The translations under genes and the position numbers were made by a program. From CG2-30-36-39 sp964433225 (lineage in GTDB: Bacteria > Patescibacteriota > Microgenomatia > UBA1400 > PJMF01), in NCBI GenBank assembly GCA_964433225.1, contig CAYSQA010000002.1, positions 1-64,000 on the forward strand: a stretch of 64,000 nt of DNA, given 5' to 3'. Positions 32,973 to 41,376 of the stretch are shown here, piece by piece. The notes under the pieces were generated by a model. The model searched no databases. It was not told the DNA's origin and saw only the letters and a program-made list of their open reading frames with translations. Numbering within the stretch: the first letter of the stretch is position 1; each line of letters opens with the position of its first letter.

Positions 32973-34208
32973 ATGAAATTATCTAAAAAGATCATTTTTC
33001 TCTGGTTGCTACCAATTTTGTTGGGTACATTGTGGTTTGTTTCTTTTGACCAAGCTCAAACTATTCAAGCAGATGATTGTGCCAGTATTGTTTGTTCTTC
33101 GGCTACTCAATCAGAGACAGATTATTATGAATGTAATAAAAAGAAACAGGTCTGTTGGGAACAAAAAATTGCCGATGCCCAAACTCAAGCTACTACTTTA
33201 ACTAGTACCATTAATTTATTAAATGGACAGATTTCTCTTCAACAACTTCAAGTTGATCTAACCAAATCAGAAATATTTAAACTGGAAAATCAGGTTACCG
33301 AGTTAACTGAAAGAATTAAGGGCTTGGGTTATTCGTTAGATAGACTGGGAACAGTCTTGATTGAGCGAGTTCAGGCTCAATATAAACAAAGTAGAACTAG
33401 CCCTAGTTTACAGTTACTTGGTTCAGAGTCTTTGACAGATGTTATTGCCAACTTGAGGTACTTATCTTTGGCACAAAAACAGACTGCTGAGGTGATGGCT
33501 AGAACTGAAACTCAACGACTTGAATATGATGAACAAAAACAACTCAAGGAAGACAAACAAACAGAACTAGAACTAAAAAAGATTTCTCTAGAGAATTTGC
33601 AAGAATCTCTTCGTTCACAAAAGGCAGATCAACAATATCTACTGAGTGAGACTAAAAATAATGAAGCTAAATATCAATCAGAACTGGCCAAGACTTTGGC
33701 TGAGTTGGAAGCTATTCAGTCGATTATTGCTGGCCGTGGTGATGAAAGCAAAGTTAAAGATGTGAAACAAGGCGATAAAATTGCTTCGATTATTGCTGGT
33801 CCATCTGCTTGCTCTACTGGAGCTCACCTTCATTTTGAAGTAGCCAAAGATGGGGCTCATCGTAATCCTGCTGGCTATTTAAAATCTACCGATATTATTT
33901 GGCATAACAACCCTGATGATCCCTTTGGTTTCTCTGGTAGCTGGGAATGGCCAGTTAATAATGCAGCTTTAATTACTCAGGGTTATGGGATGACTTATTA
34001 TGCCAGAGTCAAGAGATTTTATGGTGGATCGCCTCATACCGGTATCGACATCCTGAGTAAAACTTCTGGTGATTATACGGTGAAAGCAGTTAGAGATGGT
34101 ACTTTATATCGAGGTAGTATTAAGTGTGGCGGAGGCTACCTCAGATATGTTAAGGTTGAGCACAAAGATGACTCTGAAGATACTTATTATCTCCATGTAA
34201 ATTACTAA
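32973..34208 (+). CDS. FtsEX-associated murein hydrolase with circularly permuted M23 motifs
   Basis: The 411-residue protein has a signal anchor (about 5-25), several N-terminal cysteines and a long coiled coil (about 62-250), as in EnvC/CwlO-type partners of FtsEX. The M23/LytM motifs are in reversed order. GDKIASIIAG..CSTGAHLHFEV (H285, H287) comes first, followed by NPAGYL. PHTGIDI (H355, D359), GTLYRG and TYYLHVNY (H408) then end the protein. Joining the C-terminus to the start of the first block restores a normal LytM order. All zinc ligands are therefore present in a permuted arrangement. Confidence 0.88.
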   Translation: MKLSKKIIFLWLLPILLGTLWFVSFDQAQTIQADDCASIVCSSATQSETDYYECNKKKQVCWEQKIADAQTQATTLTSTINLLNGQISLQQLQVDLTKSEIFKLENQVTELTERIKGLGYSLDRLGTVLIERVQAQYKQSRTSPSLQLLGSESLTDVIANLRYLSLAQKQTAEVMARTETQRLEYDEQKQLKEDKQTELELKKISLENLQESLRSQKADQQYLLSETKNNEAKYQSELAKTLAELEAIQSIIAGRGDESKVKDVKQGDKIASIIAGPSACSTGAHLHFEVAKDGAHRNPAGYLKSTDIIWHNNPDDPFGFSGSWEWPVNNAALITQGYGMTYYARVKRFYGGSPHTGIDILSKTSGDYTVKAVRDGTLYRGSIKCGGGYLRYVKVEHKDDSEDTYYLHVNY

Positions 34209-34241
34209 AAAATGTTTCCTGATATAACGTCCCTATAACTA

Positions 34242-34270
34242 TTGACAAAAGGATGCTCTTAAGTTATCAT
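34242..34270 (+). promoter_or_regulatory. Strong sigma-70 promoter of the small secreted protein gene
   Basis: TTGACA (34242-34247), a 17 bp spacer and TATCAT (34265-34270). The -35 is a perfect consensus. It drives the structured leader and the gene at 34418, after the murein hydrolase stop at 34206-34208. Confidence 0.75.
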
Positions 34271-34276
34271 ACTATA

Positions 34277-34417
34277 TCAGAATAGTAAAATATTTTTATT
34301 ATTCTAAAAATAGTAACAGTGTGCAGCCCTACAGTGGGTTGAATCGTGTCCCTTTTGATTTACTTCTAAAAAGGTAAATCAGGCTTAACAGAACATGGGA
34401 CTCAAAAAAGGAGACGC
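34277..34417 (+). ncRNA. Structured 5' leader of the small secreted protein gene
   Basis: About 140 nt between the promoter and the ATG at 34418. GTCCC (34348-34352) pairs with GGGAC (34397-34401), enclosing a perfect 8 bp stem TGATTTAC/GTAAATCA (34356-34363 with 34374-34381). A GGAG ribosome site lies outside the structure. This may be a stabilising or regulatory element; it matches no riboswitch class I can identify. The rest of this 209 bp gap holds nothing else I can see. Confidence 0.5.
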
Positions 34418-34741
34418 ATGAAAATCGTCAAATCACTCGTTGCTGTAGCAGTTGCTGCAGTAATGTTAAATGGTGTTGTTGCCAAAGCTTACGCTGATGA
34501 AGTGCAAGTTGAAGCCAACGCTAAAGCAGAAGTTGTTTGTGAAACAACTGGACAGTATGGTCAAAACACCAACTGTAAAGCTAAGAGTGATGCTACTGCT
34601 AGTGCCATCGTTAAACGTGATGGTGTAGTCACTCATGAAGTAGTTGATACCGGGCTTGATGCTCAAGGTATTGCAATGTCAGTTGGCACTGTTGTCACTG
34701 GTGTCGCCGCTACAGTTGCTCGTATTCGTATGGGCAAATAA
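34418..34741 (+). CDS. Small secreted protein, unknown
   Basis: The 107-residue protein has a signal peptide (about 1-26, cleavage near AYADE). A short mature chain follows, rich in Ala, Val and Lys, with two cysteines (VVCETTG and TNCKAK) that could form a disulfide. A C-terminal hydrophobic stretch MSVGTVVTGVAATVARIR could insert into a membrane. Strong promoter, structured leader, good ribosome site and a perfect terminator (34770-34803) suggest high expression. Base composition is more GC-rich than neighbouring genes. Confidence 0.8.
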   Translation: MKIVKSLVAVAVAAVMLNGVVAKAYADEVQVEANAKAEVVCETTGQYGQNTNCKAKSDATASAIVKRDGVVTHEVVDTGLDAQGIAMSVGTVVTGVAATVARIRMGK

Positions 34742-34769
34742 TTTTAGTAATTATATTTGTTAATCAAAG

Positions 34770-34803
34770 CACCCCCTAGTTCTTTCAAAAAGACTAGGGG
34801 GTG
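34770..34803 (+). terminator. Intrinsic terminator-like hairpin
   Basis: CACCCCCTAGT (34770-34780) pairs with ACTAGGGGGTG (34793-34803), an 11 bp GC-rich stem with a loop that also contains CTTT/AAAG. The U-tract is weak. It follows the small secreted protein gene by 29 bp. Confidence 0.75.
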
Positions 34804-34850
34804 TGTTAATCTAAGAGGGTTCTCGTAAATTAATTGAAGGGAGTCCTTTC

Positions 34851-35165
34851 ATGGCAAGTAAATCAACTTCTAGCAAACAATACCTTGATGAGGCATTTCA
34901 AGAGGTTTGTGAAGAGCTGTTACGAACTTTTATTCAAAAACACAAGGATTATGGTAAAGGCAATATTTTAGATACTGGTGAGTTGGGAATTTTGTTTAGA
35001 ACTAATGACAAATTGAGACGACTGCAGAACTTATTAACAGCTGGTAAAAAGCCCAAAAACGAGAGTTTGGATGATAACTGGAAAGATATTGCAGTTTATG
35101 CTGTAATTGCTTTGTTAGTTCGTTCTGGTAAGTTTGAAAAACTAGTTTTAAATCCCAAAGTCTAG
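34851..35165 (+). CDS. Nmad1/DUF1599-like protein
   Basis: The 104-residue protein matches the nucleotide-modification-associated domain 1 (DUF1599): KHKDYGKGNILDTGELGILFRTNDKLRRLQNLL and DDNWKDIAVYAVIALLV. These proteins are often phage-linked and are thought to act on modified nucleotides, but the chemistry is not established. It stands alone, with a good ribosome site (AGGGAG) and no phage genes nearby, and its end overlaps the convergent radical SAM gene. Confidence 0.82.
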   Translation: MASKSTSSKQYLDEAFQEVCEELLRTFIQKHKDYGKGNILDTGELGILFRTNDKLRRLQNLLTAGKKPKNESLDDNWKDIAVYAVIALLVRSGKFEKLVLNPKV

Positions 35166-36181
35166 ATTTTTTCTAGTGGGTAGTTACATTTTTTATAACA
35201 AAAATCCTTGAATTGGCCTTTCCTCAACTCTGTTCTGAATTGGGAAAATTCTTGCCAGATAGTTTTAAGATCTTTTTCTTTTAAATTCTTAGAGATTTTT
35301 TCTCCATAGGCCATACAGCAAGGGACAGTTACTCCTTCTGAACTAATATCTAGATTTTCTTGAACTATTTGACAATATTTGTCTGCAAAATATGATTTTT
35401 TTCTTTTGGTATTGCCTTGTTTGATTTTTTTCAAAACTTGCTCAATATTATTGTCAATTTTAGTATGTTTTTTAGCTAAGATTAAAATCTTGGCTAAAGC
35501 TTGATTCTCTTGCTTAGTTAATTTTAAATTTTCTGGAGAATCATAAATCAGGTTATCAAAACTAATAAAATCAATATTTAATTTTTCTGCTAACTTAATA
35601 AAGTTAGCGATATCTTTAAAGTTTGATTTTTGAATTACAAAGTGTAACCCGACTTTGGGTGAGTTTTCCTCTTTTCTGAGAGCAATTAGTTGTTCTAAAT
35701 TGTTAACGATTTTATCAAAGTAATATGAACCATTAGCTAGGGGGTAAACTTCTTTACTACCAGCATTAATTGAGACTCTAACCATGTCCCAGCCGATATC
35801 GATAAGCAGTTTGCTAATTTTTGGAGTTAATAGTACTCCATTGGTGATTAGAGAAGCATTTGTTTTTTTCTTTTTAATTAGTTTTAAAAGTTTATCTATT
35901 TGGGGAAACAATAATGGTTCTCCACCTCCTACGACTTCAATGGTTTCAACAGTAAAAGGAATGTTTTCCAAAAGTTTTTTGTAATTTTTCCATTGGAGCT
36001 CTGTTTTTTCTAAGCCACCTTTTTTATTAATTTGGTTCATGACTCGCCAACACATTGGACAAGCATTGGTACAGGCGTAACCAATCGGATTAATTCTAAT
36101 AATTCTTGGGCCAAAAAGATGATAAAAATTAATTTTATTTTTTACTAGTTTGCTGATTTTAGTTTTTATTCCGAAGCCCAT
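35162..36181 (-). CDS. Radical SAM protein with SPASM-like C-terminus
   Basis: The 339-residue protein has a radical SAM cluster site CTNACPMC (C-x3-C-x2-C) preceded by INPIGYA. It continues with IEVVGGGEPLLFPQIDKLL (SAM contact) and ASLITNGVLLTPKISKLL. The C-terminus has a cysteine-rich tail (DKYCQIV...VPCCMAYGE...FCYKKCNYPL) as in SPASM/twitch domains that hold extra iron-sulfur clusters. The substrate is unknown; peptide or sugar modification is typical. Neighbour genes are a Crp-type regulator and a GT39-like protein. Confidence 0.9.
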   Translation of the reverse strand: MGFGIKTKISKLVKNKINFYHLFGPRIIRINPIGYACTNACPMCWRVMNQINKKGGLEKTELQWKNYKKLLENIPFTVETIEVVGGGEPLLFPQIDKLLKLIKKKKTNASLITNGVLLTPKISKLLIDIGWDMVRVSINAGSKEVYPLANGSYYFDKIVNNLEQLIALRKEENSPKVGLHFVIQKSNFKDIANFIKLAEKLNIDFISFDNLIYDSPENLKLTKQENQALAKILILAKKHTKIDNNIEQVLKKIKQGNTKRKKSYFADKYCQIVQENLDISSEGVTVPCCMAYGEKISKNLKEKDLKTIWQEFSQFRTELRKGQFKDFCYKKCNYPLEKI

Positions 36182-36197
36182 GATTTTTGCTGTTTTT

Positions 36198-36866
36198 TCA
36201 AAGATTGCATAGACAAGAATGGTGAAGCTTTTTCATATCCAACACAGAGACTTGTTTGCCTTGGTAATCTATGATTTTGCTTTTTTTTAGTTTACTCATT
36301 TCAATACTAACAGTTTCTCTGGTAATGCCGGTCATAGTGGCAATTCTTTTATGAGTAAGAGGAAAGTTAATAATTGTTTTTTTGTTTTTAGTTTTACCAA
36401 ACCTTTGGGCAGTAAAATAAAGGGTAGCCGCTACTTTTCTGCCTGCATCACCAAAAACTAAGGCTTCTGTTCTATTGGCAAGCATATTGAGACCAGCACT
36501 AAGTCTTAGCAGTAACTCTTCCATAGCCTGTGGATTATTTTTCAAAAATAATAAAACTTCTTTAATTGGAGCTTTTTTGATTTTAACTTCAGTTAAGCTT
36601 TCATAAAAGTATTCGTTTTCTGAACCTTGAAGAACCAAAGAGATTGGGAAATAAGAACCTGGTTTGAAGATATTTAAAATAAAGTCTTCACCACTTTCTG
36701 AGATTACTTGTTGGCTGACATAACCTGATTCCAAATAGTAGATAGTCGTTAATTTTTCTCCTGGTTGAATAATGGTTTCACCAGTTTTGTAGGTAAAAGT
36801 TCGATAGTTTTCAAAAAAACTTTTAAGGAGGTTCTCACCAGCTTTTCTTGTAAGAATATCAGCCAT
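36198..36866 (-). CDS. Crp/Fnr-family transcriptional regulator
   Basis: The 222-residue protein has a cyclic-nucleotide-binding beta-roll (GETIIQPGEKLTTIYYLESGYVSQQVIS and LNIFKPGSYFPISLVL), a long dimer helix, and an HTH of the Crp type with ITRETVSIEMSKLKKSKIID. The Fnr cysteine set at the N-terminus is absent. Only a small Cys pair lies near the end (SCLCNL), so oxygen sensing by Fe-S is unlikely. It is divergent from the GT39-like gene with only 35 bp between them, a natural place for control of both. Confidence 0.88.
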   Translation of the reverse strand: MADILTRKAGENLLKSFFENYRTFTYKTGETIIQPGEKLTTIYYLESGYVSQQVISESGEDFILNIFKPGSYFPISLVLQGSENEYFYESLTEVKIKKAPIKEVLLFLKNNPQAMEELLLRLSAGLNMLANRTEALVFGDAGRKVAATLYFTAQRFGKTKNKKTIINFPLTHKRIATMTGITRETVSIEMSKLKKSKIIDYQGKQVSVLDMKKLHHSCLCNL

Positions 36867-36901
36867 GTTGGTAGTATAACAGTTAAGCTATAATGTGAAG
36901 A

Positions 36902-38365
36902 GTGAAGAAATTTCCTCAACTGTCACTGTTTTTTTTGGTGTTGATTATTTTGTTGGCGAGTTTTGTGCGTTTCTACAAGCTTGAACTTAAAATGAGGTTT
37001 ATTTGGGATGAAGGCCGAGATATGATGGCTATTCATCGTTTAGTGGCAGCTAAAAACTTGACTTTATTTGGTCCATTTAATGAAATCGATGGCAAAAAAG
37101 ATTTTTTTGGAGTTTTTCATTATTATTTGATGGCTCCAGCTTTATTATTAGCTGATTTTGATCCAATTGGCCCTGCTGTTTTGACTGCTTTTTTGGGTGT
37201 TTTATCGGTTGGTTTAGTTTATTTATTGGTTAGACAGTGGTCTTCAGAAAAAACAGCTTTATTAACTAGTTTTTTCTATGCAGTTAGCCCATTAGTAATT
37301 AAATATGTTCAGTGGCCATGGAACCCCAATACTTTGCCATTTTTTGCTTTGCTTTATTTTTTATGTTTAACCAACTTGTTGAAAAAAGATAAAATTAAGT
37401 TGATTTGGGTTGGTTTAGCTGGTTTGATGTTGGGATTACTTTTTCAACTCCACTATTTTAGCCTCCCTTTGAGCATAGCTTATTTATTAATTTTTTTTCA
37501 TGACAGAAAAAAACATTGGTCGGAATTAATTTTGTTTAGTTTGTTATTTATATTACCGAACTTGAGTTTTCTGCTTTTTGATTTAACTCATGATTTTTTC
37601 TATTTTAAAATCCTTAAAGGATCTTTCTTTGGTGGATCTGAACAGCAATATTTTTCTTTTAATTTAATTAATTTTTTAATTATTCCAATTAAATTTATTT
37701 TTAATTTGTTAACTGGCTTATTTTTTACAAATAAACTATTAAATATTTTTTTAGAATTAATTTTTTTCTGGATAATTTTTAAAAATATTAAACATTACTT
37801 TATAACTAAAGAGATTAATTTAAAAATTTTACTTTCTTTTATTTGGTTTTGTTTCTTTTTGATGATTGGTTTTTTTCCAACAGTGTTTGACGACTATCAT
37901 AGTAGCTATTTATGGTTTGGCTTTTTTTATCTTTTCATTGAATTTTTTGGCCAGAAAAAGTTAATCTTAATTTTCTATTTTTTATTGGCTTTATTGATGT
38001 ACAAAAATATTAATTTGAATAGACAACCAAATTGGAGTGAAAACTTACCTTTGGTTAGAAGTTTGAGTGAAGTTATTGTTAATGATTATAAAAATAATTA
38101 TTCTGGTAAAAAAGTTAATCTAGCTAGTTTGGCTGATGCAGATACCAGGGCGACTCGTTATCGCTACTTTTTACAAAAAGAAAAAATTTTAGTTGATGGA
38201 GTCGACCAATATCCTCAAGCAACAGTGTTGTATGTGATTTCTCCTCACGATTTGGCCGAAACAAAAAGTAATCAAGCTTGGGAAATAGCTAGTTTTTTAG
38301 ATCAAGTTTGGGTTGAGGCCGGTGTAGTCGATCAGATTTTTGTTTACCGTGTGACTAAAGATTAA
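36902..38365 (+). CDS. GT39-like membrane glycosyltransferase
   Basis: The 487-residue protein starts at GTG 36902. TATAAT lies at 36889-36894, so the mRNA is probably leaderless. It has many membrane helices and a first outer loop RFIWDEGRDMMAIHRLV with the acidic DE pair typical of the PMT/ArnT (GT-C, GT39) family. The following HYYLMAPALLL fits as well. It would transfer a sugar from a polyprenyl donor outside the membrane. A related protein is encoded at 61873-63426. Confidence 0.82.
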   Translation: MKKFPQLSLFFLVLIILLASFVRFYKLELKMRFIWDEGRDMMAIHRLVAAKNLTLFGPFNEIDGKKDFFGVFHYYLMAPALLLADFDPIGPAVLTAFLGVLSVGLVYLLVRQWSSEKTALLTSFFYAVSPLVIKYVQWPWNPNTLPFFALLYFLCLTNLLKKDKIKLIWVGLAGLMLGLLFQLHYFSLPLSIAYLLIFFHDRKKHWSELILFSLLFILPNLSFLLFDLTHDFFYFKILKGSFFGGSEQQYFSFNLINFLIIPIKFIFNLLTGLFFTNKLLNIFLELIFFWIIFKNIKHYFITKEINLKILLSFIWFCFFLMIGFFPTVFDDYHSSYLWFGFFYLFIEFFGQKKLILIFYFLLALLMYKNINLNRQPNWSENLPLVRSLSEVIVNDYKNNYSGKKVNLASLADADTRATRYRYFLQKEKILVDGVDQYPQATVLYVISPHDLAETKSNQAWEIASFLDQVWVEAGVVDQIFVYRVTKD

Positions 38366-38375
38366 ATTTTATAAT

Positions 38376-39290
38376 TTATAAAAACTTTTCCACTACTTTG
38401 AAGTAGTCACTGTTATTATTTTGTTTTTTTTGCCACCACCAATACTCAAAACCCCAAAGTAAAATTTCTTCAATTGGTAACTCAAGGGCCGCTAAAATAT
38501 TTTGTTCTAATTTTGTTGGAGAAATACTGGCAGGATTTTTACTTAAATATTCTTGTTCATTGTCTTCCCATGGTTCTGCTTGAAGTTCAGTAATGATGAT
38601 TTTTTGGTTGATGTTTTTGAGAGTATTGAGAAGTTTATTTTTTGGCTGGTGAAAACCAAAATAGTTTTTATAGATATTTTTGCCCAGAATTTTTTTGACA
38701 AATTGTTTGGGATATAAATCCAAACCAATTAAATCAGCCTGATCTTCTATTTTATAAATTAATTTTCTAGCTAGTAAGTCGTTTCCCCAAAAATTAATAA
38801 GCACTTTTCTATCATCCAAGTTTTTTACTAGTTCTATTTCTTTTTTGAGAAAACTTAGTGGAATGACTAAGTTGTTAGGCCCACTTGGATCTAACGGTTC
38901 ATTTTCTATTTGCCAGTAACTAATACATTGATATTTTTTTAATTTTTCAACTATTTTTTCTAAAAAATTAATTATTTTTTGTTGAGTTACTAAATTAGTG
39001 AAGTTTTTTTCTTTTATATGCTCAGGCCAATAAAATTCTGGCCAACGAGGTGCTTTAACACCAATAGTTAAAATTACTGGTTGGTTAGCAACTTCACATT
39101 TTTCTAGAAGTTGGTTGATTTTTGAAAAATTATAATTATTTTTTGCTGGTTCTGTTTCTGACCAGTAACAACCCAATCTGAGGTGAGAGAAATTGAGCGT
39201 TAAGGCTTTGGCTAAAGCTGGTTCAACATCTAGTTTTAAGTATTCCAGATGACGGTGGCTAAAAGTAATACCAATGGGTTTACTATTCAT
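38376..39290 (-). CDS. Glycoside hydrolase (clan GH-A-like TIM barrel)
   Basis: The 304-residue protein shows RLGCYWSETEPAKNNYNFSKINQLL (start of the barrel), ISYWQIENEPLDPSG (acid/base glutamate in the NEP motif, strand 4) and KIIITELQAEPW (nucleophile glutamate, strand 7). These are clan GH-A features, close to GH5/GH39/GH42 in pattern. There is no signal peptide, so it may be cytoplasmic or exported by an unrecognised path. It is transcribed opposite to the GT39-like gene, tail to tail with 10 bp between. Confidence 0.85.
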   Translation of the reverse strand: MNSKPIGITFSHRHLEYLKLDVEPALAKALTLNFSHLRLGCYWSETEPAKNNYNFSKINQLLEKCEVANQPVILTIGVKAPRWPEFYWPEHIKEKNFTNLVTQQKIINFLEKIVEKLKKYQCISYWQIENEPLDPSGPNNLVIPLSFLKKEIELVKNLDDRKVLINFWGNDLLARKLIYKIEDQADLIGLDLYPKQFVKKILGKNIYKNYFGFHQPKNKLLNTLKNINQKIIITELQAEPWEDNEQEYLSKNPASISPTKLEQNILAALELPIEEILLWGFEYWWWQKKQNNNSDYFKVVEKFL

Positions 39291-39359
39291 GATTTATTGA
39301 TTAATCTATAGTTTAATCAGTTTACAGGACCAACTAGTTAACTAGTAGAATGAAATATC

Positions 39360-41033
39360 ATGAATATTTTTATTGAGTTAAGTATTTTGCTATTAGTCAC
39401 AACAGTGGTTACTTTGGGGGTAAAACTTCTTAAACAACCATTGGTAGTGGGTTATATTTTAGCTGGAATTGTTACTGGGCCTTATTTTTTAAATGTTCTT
39501 CATTCTACTCATGAGTTGGAACTTTTTTCCAAAGTTGGGATTGTTTTTTTGTTATTTATTGTAGGCTTACATCTCAATCCAAAAGTAATTAAGGAAGTAG
39601 GTTCTATCTCTTTAGTAACGGGCATTGGTCAAGTAGTTTTTACCTCGTTAATTGGTTTTTTCTTAGCAATACTGTTGGGAATTGATCGGTTGGCTGCTCT
39701 TTATGTGGCTATTGCTTTGACTTTTAGTAGCACCATTATTATTCTGAAGCTTTTGGCTGATAAAAAAGATTTACAAAAACTTTATGCCAAAATAGCGATT
39801 GGTTTTCTCTTGGTTCAAGACGTGATTGCTACGTTTGTTTTGATTGGGGTGACTGTTTTTACCAATGGTGGTGAAGCCGGTTTACTTAATACCTTGGGTT
39901 GGACTTTGTTAAAAGGTTTTGGTTTATTGGTCGGTTTGTATCTCTTTACTAGTTTGGTTTTGCAAAAGCTTACTAACTATATTGCTCATTCTCAAGAATT
40001 GCTGTTTTTGTTTTCACTAGCTTGGGGGACAGGTCTGGCTTCTTTGTTTTTATTACTTGGTTTTTCGATCGAGATTGGGGCATTAGTTGCTGGAGTGACG
40101 ATGTCACTGACTCCTTATGCGGATGAAATGTCCTCTAGACTAAAGCCACTCAGAGATTTTTTCATTATTATTTTCTTCATTTTATTGGGTTCGCAGATGG
40201 TGATTGCTAATTTAGCTACCATTATTTTGCCAGCTTTACTCTTATCTTTGTTTGTGTTGGTTGGTAACCCAGTGATTGTGATTTTATTGATGAATCTAGC
40301 TGGCTATAGCCGTCGAACTGGTTTTTTGGCTGGTTTAACTGTAGCACAAATTAGTGAGTTTTCATTAATTTTGGCTAGTTTGGGAATGCGAGTTGGTCAT
40401 TTATCACAAGAAGTATTGTCGTTAGTAACTTTGGTTGGTTTGATTACTATTGCTGGTTCGACTTATTTAATTCTTTACGCTGATAGCATTTATCCAAGAA
40501 TTGCTAATATTTTGAAAAAGTTAGAGCTATTGAAAACCAGAAAAACAGAAAAAGGGGCAGTTGGTGAAGATTATTCGAGTGTAATTTTTGGTTTTGATCG
40601 AGTTGGTGATATTTTTGCTGAAGCTCTAACTAAAGCTGAACAAAGTTATCTGGTGGTAGATTACAACCCAGCTTCTATTCAACGAGTAGAAAAACTTCAG
40701 CTACCATTTCGCTATGGTGATGCTAGTGATGTCGAGTTTTTAGAAGAATTACCAGTAACTAAACCTCAATTAGTGGTTTCGACAATTCCAGACTTTGTAA
40801 CTAATAAGCTTATTATTAGAACAATGTTAGAAAAAAATTCTAAGGTTTTGGTAGTGCCAATAGCTCATACAATCACTGAAGCAAAAGAATTATATGATTT
40901 GGGAGCAGCTTTTGTGATGATTCCTCATCTTTTGGGAGCTGAGTATGCCGCTAGAATGATTAAACGATTGGGCTTGGATAAAAATGCTTATTTAGAAGAA
41001 AAACAAAAGCATTTGGCAAAATTACTAAATTAA
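39360..41033 (+). CDS. KefB-type CPA2 cation/proton antiporter with TrkA-N domain
   Basis: The 557-residue protein has about 12 membrane helices with the CPA2 pattern (ILAGIVTGP, LTFSSTIIILKLL, GFLLVQDVIATFV, GSQMVIANLA). A cytoplasmic TrkA-N Rossmann domain follows at about 395-530 (FGFDRVGDIFAEAL, VVDYNPASIQ, LPFRYGDASDVEFL). It is likely a K+/H+ or Na+/H+ antiporter under NAD(H) control. The GxGxxG loop of the TrkA domain is degenerate (GFDRVG). It stands alone with a -10-like TAGAAT just before its start. Confidence 0.92.
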   Translation: MNIFIELSILLLVTTVVTLGVKLLKQPLVVGYILAGIVTGPYFLNVLHSTHELELFSKVGIVFLLFIVGLHLNPKVIKEVGSISLVTGIGQVVFTSLIGFFLAILLGIDRLAALYVAIALTFSSTIIILKLLADKKDLQKLYAKIAIGFLLVQDVIATFVLIGVTVFTNGGEAGLLNTLGWTLLKGFGLLVGLYLFTSLVLQKLTNYIAHSQELLFLFSLAWGTGLASLFLLLGFSIEIGALVAGVTMSLTPYADEMSSRLKPLRDFFIIIFFILLGSQMVIANLATIILPALLLSLFVLVGNPVIVILLMNLAGYSRRTGFLAGLTVAQISEFSLILASLGMRVGHLSQEVLSLVTLVGLITIAGSTYLILYADSIYPRIANILKKLELLKTRKTEKGAVGEDYSSVIFGFDRVGDIFAEALTKAEQSYLVVDYNPASIQRVEKLQLPFRYGDASDVEFLEELPVTKPQLVVSTIPDFVTNKLIIRTMLEKNSKVLVVPIAHTITEAKELYDLGAAFVMIPHLLGAEYAARMIKRLGLDKNAYLEEKQKHLAKLLN

Positions 41034-41136
41034 AAATTAATTTTATATATTTTCTGGAAAACGGAAAGGATTAATGGAGGTATGCCAAGGTACTTGGATA
41101 CGACGAAATATTGAGATTTTTTCTGATAATAGCAAG

Positions 41137-41172
41137 TATGACTGGTTGATAAAAACTCACTTACCAGTCATA
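41137..41172. other. Perfect hairpin upstream of tRNA-Ser(UGA)
   Basis: TATGACTGGT (41137-41146) pairs with ACCAGTCATA (41163-41172). On the tRNA (minus) strand it lies after a weaker hairpin and a run of six T, so the block may serve as a bidirectional terminator for the antiporter gene and the tRNA. The rest of the 343 bp gap 41034-41376 carries the tRNA and no other gene. Confidence 0.5.
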
Positions 41173-41206
41173 AAAAAGTTGTCCAAACAGACGCCTTTTT
41201 TATGAG

Positions 41207-41289
41207 CGGAAGGGGCGGGATTCGAACCCGCGATGGCGTAAGCCGCAGGTTTTCAAGACCTGTGCAATGAACCACTATGCGACCCTTCC
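41207..41289 (-). tRNA. tRNA-Ser(UGA)
   Basis: On the minus strand GGAAGGG pairs with CCCTTCC. The anticodon loop is CTTGAAA with anticodon TGA, the variable arm is long (GCGGCTTACGCCATCGC region) and the T-loop is GGTTCGAATCC. Discriminator G is at 41207, with no encoded CCA. It is the second tRNA-Ser in the window, but the sequence after its 3' end does not resemble the island repeat. Confidence 0.93.
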
Positions 41290-41376
41290 TGTTATAAGCT
41301 GTAATTGTACCATCTTGAAGCAAACTTTCGTTCAGCTACTTTTCTGGGTAACTACTATTGGTGTATAGTGTAACTA

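Noticed and set aside
33750..34208. Frameshift or truncation as the reason for the odd M23 motif order
   Set aside because: The frame is continuous, all motifs are intact and nothing M23-like lies after the stop in any frame, so permutation explains it better.
41089..41125. Ten-codon frame after GGAGG upstream of tRNA-Ser(UGA)
   Set aside because: It is too short, and its GGAGGTATGCC could equally be a tRNA 5' fragment; neither reading is supported.
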